A DNA stretch of 64,000 nucleotides from Pseudothioglobus sp905182815 (lineage in GTDB: Bacteria; Pseudomonadota; Gammaproteobacteria; PS1; Pseudothioglobaceae): NCBI RefSeq assembly GCF_048087625.1, contig NZ_CP159805.1:186001-250000 (forward strand). Direction: 5' to 3'. Within the stretch, counting starts at the first letter, position 1, and each line of letters opens with the position of its first letter. The position numbers and the translations under genes were made by a program. Below are positions 1 to 9,196 of this stretch, piece by piece. The notes below the pieces were generated by a model. That model was given only the letters and a program-made list of their open reading frames with translations. It was not told the DNA's origin and searched no databases.

Positions 1-138
1 TCCACCAGTTTCAGTAATATTTGTAATGCGATCAAACATCAGCATTGGTGGTTTGGGAAGCTGGGCATTGCCAGGGCCAAAAAGTTCGCCCTTACCACAG
101 GTAATTAAATCTTCATAAGAAAAGTTGTTTTGCTTCAT
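1..138 (-). CDS. fabA: 3-hydroxydecanoyl-ACP dehydratase/isomerase, N-terminal part (runs off the window)
   Basis: Only the first 46 codons lie in the window. The translation begins MKQNNFSYEDLITCGKGELF and continues through a PPMLMFDRI stretch to TETGG, which matches the start of FabA (E. coli has GRGELFG, then PNMLMMDRV and TETGG). FabA dehydrates 3-hydroxyacyl-ACP and isomerises the C10 intermediate for unsaturated fatty acid synthesis in the cytoplasm. The catalytic His and Asp lie beyond the edge. The ATG at 138 is the only ATG in frame after an upstream stop codon. The gene is transcribed in the same direction as metZ, 63 bases downstream of its stop. Confidence 0.9.
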   Translation of the reverse strand, partial: MKQNNFSYEDLITCGKGELFGPGNAQLPKPPMLMFDRITNITETGG

Positions 139-201
139 AAAGTCCAATAAATCAAGTACTGATAGAATTTTATCATAGTTAAATTACTATTGAAATTCAA
201 C

Positions 202-1359
202 TTATGGCCTAATGTCAGCAATAATGTCACCAATATCTTCTAGCCCAACTGATATACGAATAAGGTTTTCAGTGATATGAGTTTGTCGTTTCTCTTCATC
301 TGAGAGTCGAACATGAGTTGTAGAAGAGGGATGCGTGATGGTAGTTTTAGTATCACCAAGATTTGCAGTAATTGAAATCATCTTAGTATTATTTATTAGA
401 CGAAAAGCTTCGGCTCTGCCGCCACTAACCTCAAATGAAACTATTCCACCAAAGCCTGTTTGCTGCTTTTTTGCAATTTCATGATTTGGATGGTTTTCAA
501 GACCAATATAGTGAACTTTTTTAACGAAAGATTGGTCATTAAGCCAAACAGCTAATTTCTTTGCACTTCTACAGTGAGCATCCATTCTTATCTTGAGTGT
601 TTCTAAACCTTTTAGGACAATCCAGGCATTGAATGCACTTAAGGTTGGACCAGTGCTTCGAGTAAACGCACTTATTTCATCAATTAATGATTCACTTCCT
701 GCTACAGCACCTGCAAGACACCTGCCTTGACCATCAATATATTTAGTGGCAGAGTGAATGACCAGATCAGCCCCTAAAGTCAGTGGCTTTTGAAGCGCAG
801 GCGTCATGACGCAGTTATCAACAGCTAGTACTATATTGTTTTTCTTTGATATAGCTGCAAGCTTTTCTATATCAACAACTTCACCAAGTGGGTTTGAGGG
901 TGTTTCTAATAAAAATAATTTGGTATTTTTTTTAACACTTTTTTTCCATCCATCTAAATCCCCTAAATCAACAAAAGTAATTTGAATATCAAGCTTTTCA
1001 ATAATATTATTTAGAAGAACTATGGTTGTTCCAAACATACATCGAGAGGCCACCATGTGCTCTCCAGGCTTAAGAAGAGTCATAATTGTTGCAAAGATGG
1101 CAGACATTCCGCTAGCAGTTGCCTGGCATTTTTCTGCACCTTCTAAAGCAGCTAATTTATTTTGAAAGGCGTCAACTGTTGGATTAGTAAACCTCGAGTA
1201 AACATTCCCTTTTTGTTTGTTTTCAAAGCGATCAGCAGCTTGTTCAGCACTCTTAAATCTATAACTCGAAGTCAAAAAGATAGCTTCAGAATGCTCTTGC
1301 TCCTCTGTTGCATGATGTCCTTCGCGAACTGCTTTTGTTTGAAAATTAAGGTCTTTCAT
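202..1359 (-). CDS. metZ: O-succinylhomoserine sulfhydrylase (PLP-dependent)
   Basis: This 385-residue protein is a full-length Cys/Met-metabolism PLP enzyme. The Schiff-base lysine is about K206 in HSATKYIDGQGR, and YSRFTNPT near residue 54 is the phosphate-binding region seen in MetZ. It should make homocysteine directly from O-succinylhomoserine and sulfide. It follows purF by 13 bases on the same strand, an order also found in Pseudomonas (purF-metZ), which favours MetZ over the paralogues MetB and MetC. O-acetylhomoserine as the substrate cannot be excluded from sequence alone. Confidence 0.9.
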   Translation of the reverse strand: MKDLNFQTKAVREGHHATEEQEHSEAIFLTSSYRFKSAEQAADRFENKQKGNVYSRFTNPTVDAFQNKLAALEGAEKCQATASGMSAIFATIMTLLKPGEHMVASRCMFGTTIVLLNNIIEKLDIQITFVDLGDLDGWKKSVKKNTKLFLLETPSNPLGEVVDIEKLAAISKKNNIVLAVDNCVMTPALQKPLTLGADLVIHSATKYIDGQGRCLAGAVAGSESLIDEISAFTRSTGPTLSAFNAWIVLKGLETLKIRMDAHCRSAKKLAVWLNDQSFVKKVHYIGLENHPNHEIAKKQQTGFGGIVSFEVSGGRAEAFRLINNTKMISITANLGDTKTTITHPSSTTHVRLSDEEKRQTHITENLIRISVGLEDIGDIIADIRP

Positions 1360-1372
1360 AATTTATGCTCAA

Positions 1373-2890
1373 TTAGTCAGCATCATTGTAGATTAATTCT
1401 GAGCTTTCATTGGAAATATTACCCAGTTTGGCATTGTCAGATCTTTGAGCTTCAAGGTTATTAAGATAAGGCTCATCTATGTCTTTGGTGAGGTAGTTGC
1501 CATCAAAACATGAGCAATCAAAACTTTTAATATCAGAGTTTCCCTGTTGAACTGACCAAATTAAGTCATCAAGATTTTGATAAATTAATTTATCAGCGCC
1601 AATAGTTTTACATACTTCTTCTGTTGTTTTATTGTGGGCGACAAACTCATTTTTACTAGCCATATCAATTCCATAAACATTTGGATATCTAACTGGAGGC
1701 GCGGCGGAAGCAAAGAAAACTTTTTTCGCACCAGCAGCTCTTGCCATTTGAACGATTTCCTGGCTTGTTGTTCCGCGAACAATAGAGTCGTCAACTAAGA
1801 GTACATTCTTGTCTTTAAATTCGAGTTCAATCGCACTTAGTTTTTGACGAACAGATTTTTTTCTTTGTTTTTGTCCAGGCATAATAAAGGTTCTAGCAAT
1901 ATAACGGTTTCTTATAAAGCCTTCTCGATATTTTAAATTTAACTCATTAGCGACTTGAAGAGCGGATGTTCTTGAGGTATCAGGAATAGGCATTACAACA
2001 TCAATTTCCTCATATTGCCACTCAGACTTAATTTTAATCGCAAGTCTTTCGCCCATCCTGAGGCGTGATTTATAAACTGAAATTTTGTCGATAATTGAAT
2101 CAGGCCTTGCAAAATAAACAAATTCAAATATGCAAGGTGATAATATTGAATTATCTGAGCACTGCTGAGAATGAACATTACCTTTACGGTCAATCACAAT
2201 GGCCTCACCAGGTTCTACATCTCGGGTAATTTTGAAGCCAAGTGCTGTAAGGCCAACACTTTCTGAGGCCAACATATACTTAGTGCCATTTCTTGTAGTT
2301 CTTTCTCCAAGGATTAAAGGCCTTATTCCATGGGGATCTCTAAATCCAAAAATACCATAGCCTGGAATCATTCCAATAGCCGCATAAGCTCCCTTTACTC
2401 TTTTATGAAGTTTTGTTACTGCATTAAAAATATCATTTTCGTTAATTCGATGTTTTTGCTCTTCAGCGATTTCGCTCGCGAGTATGTTGAGTAATATTTC
2501 TGAGTCTGAATTTGTATTAATATGACGAAGATCTTGCTCAAAAAGTTCACTTGCTAATGACTCTGCATTGGTCAGATTTCCATTATGTGCAAATGCTATT
2601 CCATAAGGTGAATTTACATAAAAAGGCTGCGCCTCTGCTTCAGAAGAACTCCCAGCTGTAGGATAACGGACATGACCAATCCCCATATCACCAATTAATT
2701 TTTCCATATGTTTTGTTCTAAAAACATTACGAACAAGGCCGTTACCTTTGCGCATATAAAAACGACCCTTACTGGCAGTTGTTATTCCAGCAGCATCTTG
2801 ACCGCGGTGCTGAATAATTGTGAGAGCATCATAAATATAAAGACTCACATCTTTTTTTGTAGTTGATAGTATTCCAACAATGCCGCACAT
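1373..2890 (-). CDS. purF: amidophosphoribosyltransferase
   Basis: PurF catalyses the first committed step of purine synthesis, transferring glutamine amide nitrogen to PRPP. The protein has 505 residues, the usual size. It starts MCGIVGIL, so Cys2 is the N-terminal nucleophile of the class II glutaminase domain. The PRPP-binding motif LLVDDSIVRGTTSQEI lies near residue 365 in the C-terminal phosphoribosyltransferase domain. It is three bases from cvpA and 13 from metZ, all on the minus strand, the classic cvpA-purF arrangement. Confidence 0.96.
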   Translation of the reverse strand: MCGIVGILSTTKKDVSLYIYDALTIIQHRGQDAAGITTASKGRFYMRKGNGLVRNVFRTKHMEKLIGDMGIGHVRYPTAGSSSEAEAQPFYVNSPYGIAFAHNGNLTNAESLASELFEQDLRHINTNSDSEILLNILASEIAEEQKHRINENDIFNAVTKLHKRVKGAYAAIGMIPGYGIFGFRDPHGIRPLILGERTTRNGTKYMLASESVGLTALGFKITRDVEPGEAIVIDRKGNVHSQQCSDNSILSPCIFEFVYFARPDSIIDKISVYKSRLRMGERLAIKIKSEWQYEEIDVVMPIPDTSRTSALQVANELNLKYREGFIRNRYIARTFIMPGQKQRKKSVRQKLSAIELEFKDKNVLLVDDSIVRGTTSQEIVQMARAAGAKKVFFASAAPPVRYPNVYGIDMASKNEFVAHNKTTEEVCKTIGADKLIYQNLDDLIWSVQQGNSDIKSFDCSCFDGNYLTKDIDEPYLNNLEAQRSDNAKLGNISNESSELIYNDAD

Positions 2891-2893
2891 AAG

Positions 2894-3790
2894 TTAATCC
2901 CCTGTAATCTCACTTTCTATGAACTCGACAATTTTATCACCGGGCTCAAGTTCAATAAATAATAAATGTTTAGACAATACAGGCTTTACATCGACCGACC
3001 AATCTTGAAATGTTCTTAGAGCGCCACTAGTTTCAACCCATGCATGGTTTTGAGTGACCCAAGTCATGCTTTGAAGGATTAGTACAATGATTAGAACAAA
3101 AATGCCACCTTTAAATAACCCTAAAAATGCACCAAGGAAATTATTAGTTATTCCACCAACATTTCTAGCATTGATGAGAGTGTCAAGTGAGCTCAAGACT
3201 CTTATAATGCTGTCATAAACTGGTGCCATAAGAGAGGGGTTTTCTGAGTCAATTTTAATGTTAAGGAGTTTTGATAAGGCAATTAGCGCAATTACTAAAA
3301 TTGCAAAAACTACAGCAAATGTAATAAAATTTCGTAATGAGTCGTTTGCTATTAGTGATTCAATTGTTTGAAATTCAGCTACAGCCCCTCGATAGTTAAA
3401 GCTTATTACTGCAGTAATTGCTAATATTGTTGTAACCGCAAAAGGTCGATTTAGAGCGTTTGGATTATCATTATTTGAAGAGGCTTCAGTAAGCCTATAA
3501 AAACCTTTTTTGATAAGCCAAATACTAAGGAATATACCACCAAAAGATAAGGCAAAAATAGATTGGTTGTCTGGGCTAATCCAGCTACTTAGGAAAGTCT
3601 TTGCAAACGAGTCGTAATATAGCCAAGCTAAGATAATTGCAAATATAACAAAAATAAAGCTAATGATTTCCCTAGCAAGTCCTTGAATAAAGCCCCTAAC
3701 TACAAAAATAATTAGAATAATCAAGGTAAGCCAGTCTGACCAAGCCAGTAAACTTATAGCACTCCAAACATTGTCAAAAAAATTGCCCAT
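2894..3790 (-). CDS. cvpA: CvpA-family membrane protein, enlarged form
   Basis: The N-terminal part (SDWLTLIILIIFVVRGFIQG, then LAREIISF) and the C-terminal part (VGGITNNFLGAFLGLFKGG) match the two conserved segments of CvpA, an inner-membrane protein linked to colicin V production and envelope stress. The product is 298 residues, whereas CvpA is normally about 160-180. The extra length is a central insertion, roughly residues 60-150, holding about two additional hydrophobic segments and a polar Asn/Ser-rich linker. Its place just before purF supports the call. Function of the insertion is unknown. Confidence 0.8.
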   Translation of the reverse strand: MGNFFDNVWSAISLLAWSDWLTLIILIIFVVRGFIQGLAREIISFIFVIFAIILAWLYYDSFAKTFLSSWISPDNQSIFALSFGGIFLSIWLIKKGFYRLTEASSNNDNPNALNRPFAVTTILAITAVISFNYRGAVAEFQTIESLIANDSLRNFITFAVVFAILVIALIALSKLLNIKIDSENPSLMAPVYDSIIRVLSSLDTLINARNVGGITNNFLGAFLGLFKGGIFVLIIVLILQSMTWVTQNHAWVETSGALRTFQDWSVDVKPVLSKHLLFIELEPGDKIVEFIESEITGD

Positions 3791-3842
3791 GAGCTCCCTG
3801 ATAGATAGGTGTAATTTTACAACAGTTTCTTATGGTTTGTCG

Positions 3843-5060
3843 TTAACTCCAGAAACTATTAACGTTAAACTTTTTTATGATTTTGAATGCATCAGTAATT
3901 GTATAAAAAGAGCCAAAAATAACAATTCGTTTAATTTCATTAAGTTCAAGTGATTGGCTAATCGCACTATTCATATTAAGGCAGATAGTGGTCGATTTAG
4001 GCTCATTAAACTTATTTTTTAGAGACTCTAAATCGATTGAGCGCTCCGCTGAAATTGGAACTAAAAACCAATGTTTAATGGTTCCAGAGGCGAGTTCAAT
4101 CATATCAACAATGTTTTTATCAGCCAGCGCTGAAAAAATGGCGACGGTTTCCATTGGGTTTTCTGACAATGTATTTATAAGAGCCTCTACTGCTGCTGGA
4201 TTGTGTGCCACGTCAAGAACTACTGTTTTATCGCCTATAGTTATTTTTTCAAATCGCGCTGCGACTCTAGCTTTTTTAATCCCTTCAGTAATCATAGAGA
4301 TGGATACTGGAAAACGATCTGCAAGACTTTCAATGGCCTTAACTGCGACAGCAGCATTAAGCTTTTGATGCGCTCCTTCTAGACCTATTTCATTTTTATA
4401 ACTTTCAGAGATAAGGGTAAGGGGAGTTTTGATTTGTTTTGCGTATGACAATAAACTTTGAGGCGGGTCTTGATCACCACAAATACATGGTTTTGCGGTT
4501 CGCATCACCCCTGCTTTTTCCCTGCCAATCGCCTCTCTTGTATCGCCTAGGTAGTCTGTGTGATCAATTGCAATATTTGTGATAATGCTTACATCACTAT
4601 CAACCACGTTCACAGAGTCAAGTCTTCCGCCAAGACCAACTTCTAGAATTGCAAGATCCACACTAGCTTCTGCAAATATAATTAAAGCTGCAAGTGTTGA
4701 AAATTCAAAATATGTGAGCGTTACACCTTCCCTTTTTGTCTCAATTAATTCAAACGCTTTTATGATTAATTCATCAGAAACTTCCTTACCATCAATCGCA
4801 AAGCGTTCGTTATACTTTAATAGGTGAGGCGAGGTAGAGCGACCAACCTTGTATTTTGATTTATGATAAATACTATCAATAAAAGAAACGGTAGAGCCTT
4901 TCCCATTTGTTCCTGCTACTGTAATAACTGCATATGGAACTCCACTTGGAAACAGCAGATCATAGACAATTTGAACTCTATCAAGGCCTAAAACAATGGT
5001 TTCCTCCATTAATGTTTCTTGCCAATTCAGCCAATCATCGAGAGTTCTTTTATTTTGCAT
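3843..5060 (-). CDS. folC: bifunctional folylpolyglutamate synthase/dihydrofolate synthase
   Basis: FolC adds glutamate to dihydropteroate and to reduced folates, retaining them in the cell. The 405-residue protein carries the Mur-ligase type P-loop TVAGTNGKGSTVSFID near residue 45, the EVGLGGRLDSVNVV motif near 140 and the carbamylated-lysine region EKAGVMR near 180. The later LDVAHNPAAVE motif is the C-terminal domain signature. It sits upstream of cvpA-purF, as folC does in several Gammaproteobacteria. Folate supply is relevant to the folate-linked demethylases in this window. Confidence 0.94.
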   Translation of the reverse strand: MQNKRTLDDWLNWQETLMEETIVLGLDRVQIVYDLLFPSGVPYAVITVAGTNGKGSTVSFIDSIYHKSKYKVGRSTSPHLLKYNERFAIDGKEVSDELIIKAFELIETKREGVTLTYFEFSTLAALIIFAEASVDLAILEVGLGGRLDSVNVVDSDVSIITNIAIDHTDYLGDTREAIGREKAGVMRTAKPCICGDQDPPQSLLSYAKQIKTPLTLISESYKNEIGLEGAHQKLNAAVAVKAIESLADRFPVSISMITEGIKKARVAARFEKITIGDKTVVLDVAHNPAAVEALINTLSENPMETVAIFSALADKNIVDMIELASGTIKHWFLVPISAERSIDLESLKNKFNEPKSTTICLNMNSAISQSLELNEIKRIVIFGSFYTITDAFKIIKKFNVNSFWS

Positions 5061-5099
5061 ATTGAAGAGTAGTTTTACTAAATCAAAAAAAAGTTTAAA

Positions 5100-5555
5100 T
5101 TATTTATCTTCCCAAAACTCACCTTCAATAGTCTCATCTTTGTTAGTTTTTTTTGTTTCACTAGTTTCGCCTCTATTGATAAAGGCTGATTTTTTTTTAC
5201 TAAAGACGCGCTCTGCATTTTTTTCTAAAAAGTGGTTTATGAAATAGCTTCTACTCCAGGGCATTAAGCCAAGCAAGCCCAGAATATCGGTAATAAACCC
5301 AGGTGTTAATAACAAAACACCAGATACTAAAATGACAACCCCCTCAAACATCTCTACTGCAGGAGTCCTTCCTTCAGCAATACTTTGTTGAGCCTTTGCC
5401 ATAGTTGACCAGCCCTGTTGTTTCAGAAGACGAGAGCCAATAAATGCAGTAATAATCACAAGTAGTACTGTTGAAAGTCCACCAATAGCTTGACCTACAG
5501 TTACCAGAACATAGATTTCAGCAAGTGTGACAACAACAAATATAGGAAATAACAT
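5100..5555 (-). CDS. fxsA: FxsA family cytoplasmic-membrane protein
   Basis: The 151-residue protein begins MLFPIFVVVTLAEIYVLVTV and continues with a GGLSTVLLVIITAFIGSRLL segment and TPGFITDILGLLGLMPWSR, the typical FxsA pattern. FxsA was first described as a suppressor of F exclusion of phage T7 in E. coli; its cellular role is unclear. Two to three membrane segments are followed by a charged tail rich in Lys, Glu and Thr. Its start abuts the trmB stop, so it probably shares the trmB-xthA transcript. Confidence 0.88.
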   Translation of the reverse strand: MLFPIFVVVTLAEIYVLVTVGQAIGGLSTVLLVIITAFIGSRLLKQQGWSTMAKAQQSIAEGRTPAVEMFEGVVILVSGVLLLTPGFITDILGLLGLMPWSRSYFINHFLEKNAERVFSKKKSAFINRGETSETKKTNKDETIEGEFWEDK

Positions 5556-6251
5556 TTAACCTCCTTTTATGTTTGTAAAAATTATGTCCCAAACCCCATG
5601 GCCTAATTTTTGACCTCGATTTTCGAATTTAGTTAAAGGCCTATTTTTTGGTCTTAAAGAATACATATGGTCACCAGCACAGTTTTTAAAGTGTGAATGT
5701 GATTCTAGCAACTCCATAATATGCTCAGCATAGTTCTCCCAGTCGGTAGCTATATGAACAATACCATCTTTTTTAAGTTTGTTGGATAGAAGGTCCAAAA
5801 AGCTTATTTGAACAATTCTACGCTTATGATGTTTCTTTTTGTGCCAAGGATCAGGAAAGAATAGCTGAAAATGTGAAATACTGTCATCTAAAATATTGTT
5901 TGTTAGAACCTCTACCGCATCATCCTTGATAATTTTGAGGTTGCTAAGTTTATTCTTATTAGCCTCATTAATAAGCCTTCCAACGCCAGCCTCATAAACC
6001 TCTATCCCTAAAAAGTTTTGATTAGGCTGATCGATTGCCATCTCAAGTAGGCTGTCACCATTTCCAAATCCAACTTCAAGTGTGACGTTATTTTTTGATA
6101 GAAAAAGTTTCTTAAAATCAAGTTTTTTTTCATTAAGATCAACGCCATAATCATGCCATAGCTCATTAAGACCAATAGATTGAGCCTTGGAGATTCTTCC
6201 TGAGCGCCTTACAAAGCTCTGTATTTTTCGTAAATATTTTACTTCTGTCAT
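5556..6251 (-). CDS. trmB: tRNA (guanine-N7-)-methyltransferase
   Basis: TrmB methylates G46 in the variable loop of many tRNAs using SAM. The 231-residue protein contains the SAM motif TLEVGFGNGDSLLEMA near residue 75 and the family signature FPDPWHKKKHHKRR near 150, followed by the GVWDIIF ending typical of TrmB. The ATG overlaps the xthA stop by four bases, which suggests translational coupling. The fxsA gene follows directly. Confidence 0.95.
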   Translation of the reverse strand: MTEVKYLRKIQSFVRRSGRISKAQSIGLNELWHDYGVDLNEKKLDFKKLFLSKNNVTLEVGFGNGDSLLEMAIDQPNQNFLGIEVYEAGVGRLINEANKNKLSNLKIIKDDAVEVLTNNILDDSISHFQLFFPDPWHKKKHHKRRIVQISFLDLLSNKLKKDGIVHIATDWENYAEHIMELLESHSHFKNCAGDHMYSLRPKNRPLTKFENRGQKLGHGVWDIIFTNIKGG

Positions 6252-7012
6252 AGTTGGTAATCAATGATTAGCGGAGCATGATCAGAAAAACGCTGCTCTT
6301 TATATATTTCGCATGATTTGGCAAGGCCAGCTAAATTGCTACTGACTACCTGGTAGTCAAGTCGCCAGCCTGTATTATTGGCCCATGCCTGTCCTCTATT
6401 TGACCACCAAGTGTATTGATATTCTTCTTGGTTGATTTCTCTAAAAGAGTCAATGAAGCCAACATCATCATAAAGTGTATCAAGCCACTCTCTCTCTTCT
6501 GGGAGAAAGCCAGAATTTTTTTGGTTAGGCCGCCAGTTTTTTAGGTCAATTTTTTTATGCGCGATATTCCAATCACCACAGATAATATATTTTCTGCCAT
6601 CTTTTTGAAGTTTTTTTAAATGAGGCATAAAGCGGTTAGTAATAAATTCCATTTTGAATGCTTGCCTCTCTTCTTTTGACGACCCTGATGGAAGATAAAT
6701 TGAGAGAACACTTAAATCTCCAAAATCAGCTTGAATAATCCTTCCTTCCAAATTCATATCTTCCCAGGGGCTATAAGAGATCTTATCAGGCTTAGTTTTG
6801 CAGTATAGCCCCGTTCCACTATAACCCTTGCGCTCTGCACTATGGTAATAGGTATTCATTCCTTCTGGGTAGAACTTTTCATCTAGCTGATCCTCTTGCG
6901 CTTTAATTTCTTGAAGGCAAACGACATCAGCATTTTTTGTCTTGAGCCAGCTAAACAGACCTTTTCGCTCAGCAGCTCTAATACCGTTAACATTAATTGT
7001 TATAATTCTCAT
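6248..7012 (-). CDS. xthA: exodeoxyribonuclease III / AP endonuclease
   Basis: This 254-residue protein is a complete member of the exonuclease-endonuclease-phosphatase fold. Motifs in order are INVNGIRAA at the start, LQEIKAQ (metal-binding Glu) near 35, GDWNIAH near 147 and the terminal SDHAPLII with the catalytic Asp-His. It cuts at abasic sites and degrades 3' ends in base-excision repair. It is divergent from pyrE, whose start is 31 bases away, so the two promoters must share that gap. Confidence 0.94.
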   Translation of the reverse strand: MRIITINVNGIRAAERKGLFSWLKTKNADVVCLQEIKAQEDQLDEKFYPEGMNTYYHSAERKGYSGTGLYCKTKPDKISYSPWEDMNLEGRIIQADFGDLSVLSIYLPSGSSKEERQAFKMEFITNRFMPHLKKLQKDGRKYIICGDWNIAHKKIDLKNWRPNQKNSGFLPEEREWLDTLYDDVGFIDSFREINQEEYQYTWWSNRGQAWANNTGWRLDYQVVSSNLAGLAKSCEIYKEQRFSDHAPLIIDYQL

Positions 7013-7043
7013 TGCACTTATTTTAATAGTTTAGGAATAACCA

Positions 7044-7685
7044 ATGGAACAGTATCAAAAGGATTTTGTAGATTTTACGTTAGAAACTGGGGTACTCAAG
7101 TTTGGTGAATTCACTCTTAAATCTGGGCGAATTAGTCCTTACTTTTTTAATGCGGGGCTTTTTAATAAAGGCAGTCACTTATCTCAGTTAGGAAAGTTTT
7201 ATGCTCAAGCTATTGAAGCAAGTGGCATGGAGTTTGATGTACTTTTTGGACCTGCTTACAAAGGAATTCCATTAGCAACAGCAACAGCAATTGCCCTTAA
7301 TGATAGCCTTGGAAGGAATATTCCTTATTGCTTTAATCGCAAAGAAGTCAAGGATCATGGTGAGGGAGGAAGTATCGTTGGGCACTCATTAGAGGGCGAT
7401 ATTCTAATCATTGATGATGTTATTACAGCTGGCACTGCAATCCGAGAAGCGCAAGATATTATCACCACCAATGGCGCTAAAACAAAAGGAGTCATAGTTG
7501 CATTAGATCGTCAAGAAAAAGGAAATGGAGAGCTTTCAGCGATTCAAGAGGTTGAAGAAATTTTTGGAATTATGGTTCTAAGTATTATTAACTTGTCCCA
7601 CATTGTTGACTATTTAAAGGATTCAAAAGATGAAGGCACTGTTCTAAGAATTGAGCGCTATAGATCTCAATATGGCATCAACTAA
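7044..7685 (+). CDS. pyrE: orotate phosphoribosyltransferase
   Basis: PyrE joins orotate to PRPP to give OMP in pyrimidine synthesis. The 213-residue product has the expected FGEFTLKSGRISPYFFNAG start, the FGPAYKGIPLA loop near residue 72 and the PRPP signature ILIIDDVITAGTAI near 121. The KEVKDHGEGG flexible loop, with catalytic lysines, is also visible. The length is the family norm and the ATG at 7044 is the first in frame. The nfeD-like gene downstream points the other way. Confidence 0.95.
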   Translation: MEQYQKDFVDFTLETGVLKFGEFTLKSGRISPYFFNAGLFNKGSHLSQLGKFYAQAIEASGMEFDVLFGPAYKGIPLATATAIALNDSLGRNIPYCFNRKEVKDHGEGGSIVGHSLEGDILIIDDVITAGTAIREAQDIITTNGAKTKGVIVALDRQEKGNGELSAIQEVEEIFGIMVLSIINLSHIVDYLKDSKDEGTVLRIERYRSQYGIN

Positions 7686-7725
7686 TCCAGCTATTATGAA
7701 ACGTAATATTTATTTATGTAAGTCG

Positions 7726-8163
7726 TTATTTCGACAGTTCAACAATAAAGGTTGAAGACTCGACACCAATAATTTTTACTGATTGTCCAGCGCTAAGATT
7801 TGAACCTTTAGCAAACCAAAGAGACTCTCCTATCTGGACTTTAGCCACTTCATCCTCGATAGATACTATCATGCATTCTCTCCCAATATGTTTCTTTGCC
7901 TTATCATGCAGCTGCTCATCTACTGTTTTTACAGGGTAGTATTTTTTTGATAAAAGAGTTGCCACAACTGCAAGAACTATAAAAATCAGCAGCTGTAATA
8001 AACCAGAAACATTAGGAAGCAGAAAGAAAATTATACCAACAGTAATTGCTGATGAGCCAATCCAAAGTAGAAATACTGTCCAGACAAATAGCTCTAAAAT
8101 TATTAAAGCAATGCCAAGAATCAGCCAGTGGATAAAGTTTAAATCTTCAAATAAGAATTCCAT
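7726..8163 (-). CDS. NfeD-like membrane protein (short form)
   Basis: The 145-residue protein has three hydrophobic segments in its first 80 residues, followed by a small beta-rich domain (GRECMIVSIEDEVAKVQIGE, then SLWFAKG). That layout is the short NfeD family, whose C-terminal OB-fold domain usually works with a stomatin/SPFH protein. The usual SPFH partner is not next to it here, which is unusual. A role in membrane quality control is inferred from the family only. Confidence 0.82.
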   Translation of the reverse strand: MEFLFEDLNFIHWLILGIALIILELFVWTVFLLWIGSSAITVGIIFFLLPNVSGLLQLLIFIVLAVVATLLSKKYYPVKTVDEQLHDKAKKHIGRECMIVSIEDEVAKVQIGESLWFAKGSNLSAGQSVKIIGVESSTFIVELSK

Positions 8164-8254
8164 GACATAAGATTTTATATTCTTTCTTAAGTTGTATTAA
8201 ATTTTTCTTTATTTTTTCTTAAATTTAGTACATAATTCGCTTTGGAGGCGTTAA

Positions 8255-9145
8255 ATGCAAACTAAAAATACTTTAAAAAACCAAGATTTAATTGATCAAT
8301 TTCATAGAGATGGATATATATTTCTTGAAAAAGCTCTTACAGAGTCTCAATTATTAGCAGTCAATAATCAATTATTATCTTGGGTTGATGAAAGCAAACT
8401 TCATTCAGAGTCTTTTGGTAAGATTAAGGATGGTAGGCCACGTTTTGATGTTGATACAAAAAGCCATAGCGCAGATACGCCGGCCTTAAGAAGAATTACA
8501 TCACCAGCAGAAATATCAGATTCTTGCCTTGATGTTGTTAAAGACAATAGTGCTTTAGATCTTGTTGCTGATATATTTGGGCCTAATATTAAGCACTGGA
8601 CGAATAAACTAAATCTCAAATTACCCAGCTCAGGGACAGAAGTTAAGTTTCATCAAGATTTTCCTTTCGAGCCCCATTCAAACGAAGATATCATGACAGT
8701 TCTTTTTTTTCTAGACGACGTTACACTTGAAAATGGGCCACTTGAAGTTGTTCCAGGTTCACACAATGGGCCTCTTTATTCTTTGTGGCATGATGGAGTT
8801 TTTACTGGGGCGGTGGGTTCTGAAATTGAGTTAGCTAATAAAGGTGAAGCCGTAAGCTGCACTGGAAGGGCGGGCTCAGCTTGCTTGATGCACTCTAAAC
8901 TATTGCATGGCTCTAGTTCGAATCGAACAAAATTTCCACGATCTTTATATATTGTTAGCTATACTGCAGAAGATGCAATACCGTTAACTGAAAACCCATT
9001 GCCAAGTGACTTAGATGGAATGATAGTTAGAGGTATAAAGACCGATACAGTAAGGTGCTCAAGTTATAGTGTGGAGTTACCAGAGTACCCAAAAGAGGTT
9101 TCTTTTTTTGGGCAGCAGGATAAAACTAAGAGCTCAATGATGTAA
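8255..9145 (+). CDS. phytanoyl-CoA dioxygenase (PhyH) family Fe(II)/2-oxoglutarate oxygenase
   Basis: The 296-residue protein has the iron triad of the family: H133 and D135 in KFHQDF and H218 in LLHGSSSNRT, with R229 placed to bind 2-oxoglutarate. The GPLEVVPGSHNGPL segment between them is typical of PhyH proteins that hydroxylate small polar metabolites. A good ribosome site (GGAGG) precedes the ATG by seven bases. It is followed by the TmpA/TmpB-like pair on the same strand. PhnY, which hydroxylates 2-aminoethylphosphonate, belongs to this family, so a phosphonate substrate is possible. Ectoine-like or other substrates remain open. Confidence 0.8.
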   Translation: MQTKNTLKNQDLIDQFHRDGYIFLEKALTESQLLAVNNQLLSWVDESKLHSESFGKIKDGRPRFDVDTKSHSADTPALRRITSPAEISDSCLDVVKDNSALDLVADIFGPNIKHWTNKLNLKLPSSGTEVKFHQDFPFEPHSNEDIMTVLFFLDDVTLENGPLEVVPGSHNGPLYSLWHDGVFTGAVGSEIELANKGEAVSCTGRAGSACLMHSKLLHGSSSNRTKFPRSLYIVSYTAEDAIPLTENPLPSDLDGMIVRGIKTDTVRCSSYSVELPEYPKEVSFFGQQDKTKSSMM

Positions 9146-9196
9146 TAATTTTACTGTTCGTAATTATAATTCCTTTAGTTGAATGGCCTTATTCTA

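Noticed and set aside
9179..9196. TTG start for the TmpA-like gene
   Set aside because: The ATG at 9197 gives a start that better fits the family, and the TTG adds six residues without support.
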